A stretch of DNA of 17,938 nt from contig RFHX01000167.1 in assembly GCA_003695725.1 (NCBI GenBank), forward strand, positions 1 to 17,938, in the 5' to 3' direction. The notes beneath the pieces are model-generated. The model was given only the letters and a program-made list of their open reading frames with translations. It ran no database searches and was not told where the DNA came from. Of the stretch, positions 15,355 through 17,938 are shown in pieces (within the stretch, counting starts at the first letter, position 1; each line of letters opens with the position of its first letter). The translations under genes and the position numbers were made by a program. The DNA comes from J061 sp003695725 [NCBI: Candidatus Schekmanbacteria bacterium] (GTDB lineage: Bacteria > Schekmanbacteria > GWA2-38-11).

Positions 15355-15894
15355 ATGACAACGTATCTAAAATTCAAACTTTCCATAAAAGCAGCTCTCG
15401 CTGTTTTAATCGTTGGCTCAATTTTTGCTGGATGTTATCATATCTCAAGAGGTGGAAGCTCAAAGGCAAGCAAAAGTTTGACAAGCGTTGCAGTGCCTCT
15501 ATTCAAGAATGAATGCGAAGTTATGGGAATTGAAGTCCCAGCTACAGAAGCATTTATAGCTAAATTGGATTATTATGGCGCAACAAAAGTAGAAAAAATA
15601 GAAAATGCAAGAAGTATTATTGAAGGGAAGGTAATAGACTATAAACTTTCTACTGCGGCAATCGACCAAAGACATAAAATAACTGAATATAGACTAACTT
15701 TGACACTCAACATAATGGTGCGAGATACTAAAACCAATGAAGTTGTCTTCAAAAAGGAAGAATATTCAGATTCTTATGATTTTAAAGTGCCAAGAGACTC
15801 TATAATCCGCAAAAGAGAAGTAAAAAGAGCAGAAGAATTCCTTTGCAATAAAATAGCATCGGCAATAATTACAGAACTCTATGAAGGATTTTGA
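15355..15894 (+). CDS. lptE: LptE-like outer-membrane lipoprotein (LPS assembly)
   Basis: A 179-residue protein. The N-terminus is a lipoprotein signal with a Lys-rich start, a hydrophobic core (about 12-25) and a lipobox FAGC with Cys27 as lipidation site; GCYH after it matches the GCGYHL of LptE. SVAVPLFKN is the typical first strand of the mature domain. LptE sits inside LptD at the outer membrane and helps insert lipopolysaccharide, so its presence implies a diderm envelope. It begins one base after leuS, as leuS-lptE does in deltaproteobacteria. The holA gene (DNA polymerase III delta) that often follows is absent; rpsT follows in the opposite direction. Confidence 0.82.
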   Translation: MTTYLKFKLSIKAALAVLIVGSIFAGCYHISRGGSSKASKSLTSVAVPLFKNECEVMGIEVPATEAFIAKLDYYGATKVEKIENARSIIEGKVIDYKLSTAAIDQRHKITEYRLTLTLNIMVRDTKTNEVVFKKEEYSDSYDFKVPRDSIIRKREVKRAEEFLCNKIASAIITELYEGF

Positions 15895-15904
15895 TTTGTC
15901 TCAA

Positions 15905-16177
15905 TTATGGTTGAGCGTTTAATTTGGCAACTCTTTTTGCAATACGAGAAATTTTTCGGGATGCAGTATTGCGATGCAAAATTCCTTTTGTAACAGCTTT
16001 ATCAATAACCGGAATAGCTGTTTTTAGAGCTTTTTCAGCAGATTCTTTGTCACCTGCATTACAAAATTCTATAACCTTACGCACTTCTGTCCTTATCCGG
16101 CTCTTGTAAGCTTTATTTCTCAATCTATTTCTTTCGTTTTGCCGAATCCTTTTTGCTGTTGATTTATCCTTTGGCAA
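15905..16177 (-). CDS. rpsT: 30S ribosomal protein S20, TTG start
   Basis: A 90-residue basic protein: KSTAKRIRQNERNRLRNKAYKS at the N-terminus and GILHRNTASRKISRIAKRVAKL at the C-terminus are S20 signatures. The start is TTG at 16177, seven bases after a perfect AAGGAG (16190-16185). An ATG at 16184 lies directly against the SD but is out of frame (+1), so it cannot encode S20. E. coli rpsT also starts with UUG, which is tied to its translational autoregulation. The gene is convergent with lptE, with a 10-bp gap and no terminator hairpin between. Confidence 0.97.
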   Translation of the reverse strand: MPKDKSTAKRIRQNERNRLRNKAYKSRIRTEVRKVIEFCNAGDKESAEKALKTAIPVIDKAVTKGILHRNTASRKISRIAKRVAKLNAQP

Positions 16178-16184
16178 ATCTCAT

Positions 16185-16190
16185 CTCCTT
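16185..16190 (-). promoter_or_regulatory. Ribosome binding site deciding the rpsT TTG start
   Basis: AAGGAG on the minus strand; TTG 16177 is at the ideal spacing of seven bases, while the out-of-frame ATG (16184-16182) has no spacing at all. CUCCU in the early leader (minus strand of 16211-16215) could pair with the AGGAG of this site. Confidence 0.75.
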
Positions 16191-16216
16191 ATGTAAAAAA
16201 CTCTCTTTTTAGGAGG

Positions 16217-16242
16217 AAGTTTAATAGCATAATATTAAACTT
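16217..16242. promoter_or_regulatory. Operator-like perfect palindrome over the rpsT -10 box
   Basis: AAGTTTAATA (16217-16226), six spacer bases GCATAA, then TATTAAACTT (16233-16242): a perfect 10-bp inverted repeat. It fills the space between -35 and -10 and includes the -10. Because it lies upstream of the expected start site it would act as DNA (a repressor site) rather than as an RNA hairpin. Confidence 0.5.
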
Positions 16243-16248
16243 TGTCAA
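16221..16248 (-). promoter_or_regulatory. rpsT promoter
   Basis: On the minus strand: a perfect -35 TTGACA (16248-16243), a 16-base spacer, an extended -10 TG-C-TATTAA with the hexamer at 16226-16221. The start would be near 16214, giving a leader of about 37 bases. A 26-bp palindrome covers the spacer and -10. Confidence 0.65.
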
Positions 16249-16287
16249 GCAACATTATTGCTGAAATATCAAAATTGCACATAAGCA

Positions 16288-17938
16288 TTATTTGACGATT
16301 TTCATTCTTTTTTTCGAGACTTTTAAATTATTGTCTTCGTTGGATTCCTCGACTGAATCTTTGCTGTCACAATATGCCTTCAAATAGAAACTGCCCTTTT
16401 TAAATTTCCTTGGTATTTTCCATTTCTTCTTCAGGACACGAATTTTTCCTTTTTTCATTTTTTTTACTTTTTTTGTACCTAATAAAATATCCTCTGAAAG
16501 AATTTGTGAACTATTATCCTTTGATAAATAGAAGGACAATTCAGTTGAACTAGCGCCAAAAGAACCTACATTTTTCACGATACATTTGAAAACTGCTTTC
16601 CTACCCCGTTTGACCTTACGAGGAATTTTTAATGAAGTAATCTTAAGGTCGGCTTTACTAATGACATTCGACACTGTTACATTTACAGCATCAGAATTGA
16701 AAAATCCCTTATCATCTTTAACCGTAAGAATAAATGCTAATGTTTCTGAATCTGTATCAATTGAAGGCGCAGTAAAAGAAATTTTAGAAGATGTCGTATC
16801 AGATATGACTACTGAACTGCCTGATGTTTGCACCCAATCATAAGAAACTATAGTTCCGTCCGGATCAGATGAATTTGAGCCATCTAATGTCACTGTATCA
16901 CCTTCATTCACTGTCAAATCACTGCCTGCATCAGCAATGGGAACTTGATTGTCTGTAAGGTCGAGATTTGCCGCTTTGACAGGCTTATTGCTGTCTGAAA
17001 ATGTTCCATCACCGAGCTGTCCATAGTCATTGTGTCCCCATGCCCAAACTTCCCCATTTGATTTCATCGCAATAGAAAAATAAAATCCACCATCAACCAT
17101 CTGCCAATCTGTATCAGTGCCGATTTGAACAGGTGTAATCCTATCAGTATTTGTTCCATCGCCGAGCTGTCCATAGTCATTGCGTCCCCACGCCCAAAGA
17201 GAGCCATCTCTCTTTATAGCAAGTGAATGCATACCACCACCTCTTACGATATACCAATCTTTATCATTGCCAATCTGTATTGGTGAAGTTTTATTTTCTT
17301 TTGTCCCATCGCCTATTTGCCCATAGTCATTCCTGCCCCATAACCACAGCGTTCCGTCTTCCTTGATTGCAAGGGTATGTTCATATCCAACAAATATTGA
17401 ATGCCAATCTGATTCAGTCCCTAATTGAGTTGGTGTTGTTTTATCTTCCGTTGTTCCGTCTCCAAGACTTCCCTTTCCGTTGAATCCCCACCCCCATAAT
17501 GTTCCATCATCCTTTATGGCAATTGCCTGTGCATGGCCGGCATAGACATTAGTAAAATGAGTATCCGTTATTATTGGCTGAGGGGAATCCGCGCGTGTTC
17601 CTTCGCCGCTTGTGTTATTCCCCAACTGTCCATGATTATTGTATCCCCATGTATATATTGCCCCATTATTCTGCAAGGCAGTTGAAAACCACGCTCCGCC
17701 TGATACCTCTAGCCAGCTATTATTTGAATCGATTTGAGTTGTAGTTGTTATACTATCATCACTCTTATCATTAGGCGTGTCTTTGCCATTTGTGCCATCT
17801 CCAACCTGTCCGAAGAAATTCCACCCCCATCCCCAAAGTGTACCATCTTCCTTTATCGCAATCGTATGTTTATATCCGCTTGATACTTTGCTCCATACAG
17901 TTCCTGTAGCTACTTGTACAGGAATTGATGTGGAAACA
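16288..17938 (-). CDS. Secreted RCC1-repeat / PKD / CARDB protein, 5' end beyond the window
   Basis: The frame is open from the right edge to TAA at 16288, giving 549 visible residues; the start lies outside. A TTG at 17676 is internal, because the RCC1 repeats continue upstream of it. Six RCC1-type repeats (DGTLWxWGxNxxGQLGDGT, then a W-x-GG-x-H/Y-S-x-A-I-K half) form the beta-propeller part, down to about base 16960. Next is a PKD/REJ-like Ig domain (about 16945-16665: ADAGSDLTVNEGDTVTLDGS, SSDPDGTIVSYDW). The last 120 residues are a CARDB-like domain (ADLKITSLKIP, CIVKNVGSFGAS, VEESNEDNNLK) that is remarkably Lys-rich. No LPXTG or PEP-CTERM motif is seen. Probably exported and surface-bound; function unknown. 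Confidence 0.85.
   Translation of the reverse strand, partial: VSTSIPVQVATGTVWSKVSSGYKHTIAIKEDGTLWGWGWNFFGQVGDGTNGKDTPNDKSDDSITTTTQIDSNNSWLEVSGGAWFSTALQNNGAIYTWGYNNHGQLGNNTSGEGTRADSPQPIITDTHFTNVYAGHAQAIAIKDDGTLWGWGFNGKGSLGDGTTEDKTTPTQLGTESDWHSIFVGYEHTLAIKEDGTLWLWGRNDYGQIGDGTKENKTSPIQIGNDKDWYIVRGGGMHSLAIKRDGSLWAWGRNDYGQLGDGTNTDRITPVQIGTDTDWQMVDGGFYFSIAMKSNGEVWAWGHNDYGQLGDGTFSDSNKPVKAANLDLTDNQVPIADAGSDLTVNEGDTVTLDGSNSSDPDGTIVSYDWVQTSGSSVVISDTTSSKISFTAPSIDTDSETLAFILTVKDDKGFFNSDAVNVTVSNVISKADLKITSLKIPRKVKRGRKAVFKCIVKNVGSFGASSTELSFYLSKDNSSQILSEDILLGTKKVKKMKKGKIRVLKKKWKIPRKFKKGSFYLKAYCDSKDSVEESNEDNNLKVSKKRMKIVK
16998..17938 (-). repeat. About 50-residue (150-bp) tandem RCC1 repeats in coding DNA
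   Basis: On the plus strand the sequence CCATAGTCAT recurs at 17021, 17171 and 17321 in identical 150-bp register. Diverged equivalents occur near 17471, 17630 and 17810. The spacings are thus 150, 150, 150, 159 and 180 bp. The three repeats nearest the C-terminus are the most alike, suggesting recent duplication or homogenisation. Confidence 0.8.

Noticed and set aside
16248-16262. AGCAA/TTGCT hairpin as a terminator for the RCC1 gene
   Set aside because: The stem is only five pairs and is followed on the minus strand by the rpsT -35 region, not a U-tract.
17676-17676. TTG at 17676 as the start of the RCC1 protein
   Set aside because: RCC1 repeat sequence continues in frame upstream to the window edge, so the real start is outside.

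Overview
The window is an AT-rich stretch of bacterial chromosome with no phage, IS, tRNA or CRISPR signal. An LptE-type outer-membrane lipoprotein, a bacterial LeuRS and S20, and large secreted repeat proteins point to a diderm bacterium. The density of low-potential Fe-S proteins and an ADP-forming acyl-CoA synthetase point to an anaerobic lifestyle. The mixture suggests an uncultured Deltaproteobacteria-like or Schekmanbacteria-like lineage. That placement is a guess from gene content; no marker-gene phylogeny was possible here.

Layout. (1) At 1-1045 (minus) lies the N-terminal part of a secreted SBBP-repeat beta-propeller protein that runs off the left edge. (2) At 1250-7203 (plus) is a tight seven-gene redox operon: a PorD-like 2x[4Fe-4S] ferredoxin, a degenerate PorB-like protein, a NuoE/HydC-like subunit, a NuoF/HydB-like flavoprotein with an extra ferredoxin domain, a HoxU/NuoG-N-like Fe-S subunit, another 2x[4Fe-4S] ferredoxin and a geranylgeranyl-reductase-family flavoprotein. 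(3) At 7370-8350 is a stand-alone DRE-TIM (HMGL-like) aldolase/lyase-family protein. (4) At 8368-9054 (minus) is radC. (5) At 9234-12716 an acyl-CoA dehydrogenase (minus, with a clear intrinsic terminator) diverges from the two genes of an ADP-forming acyl-CoA synthetase (plus); the gap holds two face-to-face promoters and inverted repeats. (6) At 12828-16177 are leuS-lptE (plus) and, convergent with them, rpsT (minus). (7) From 16288 to the right edge (minus) is the C-terminal part of an RCC1-repeat/PKD/CARDB secreted protein.

The most interesting part is the operon at 1250-7203. It has the NADH-flavin core of HydABC/Bfu-type electron-bifurcating enzymes (E, F and U-type subunits) but no hydrogenase or formate dehydrogenase. 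Instead it is bracketed by a PorD/PorB-like pair, in which the PorB has lost the GDG thiamine-diphosphate motif and no PorA or PorC is present, and by a ferredoxin plus GGR-family flavoprotein. My inference is a soluble NADH/ferredoxin-linked electron-transfer complex that feeds a GGR-type reductase, with the PorB fold reused as a non-catalytic part. Nothing in the sequence tells the substrate.

The acyl-CoA dehydrogenase and the ADP-forming synthetase fit together: oxidation or formation of an acyl-CoA (possibly branched, judging by the position of the catalytic Glu) and conservation of its thioester energy as ATP.
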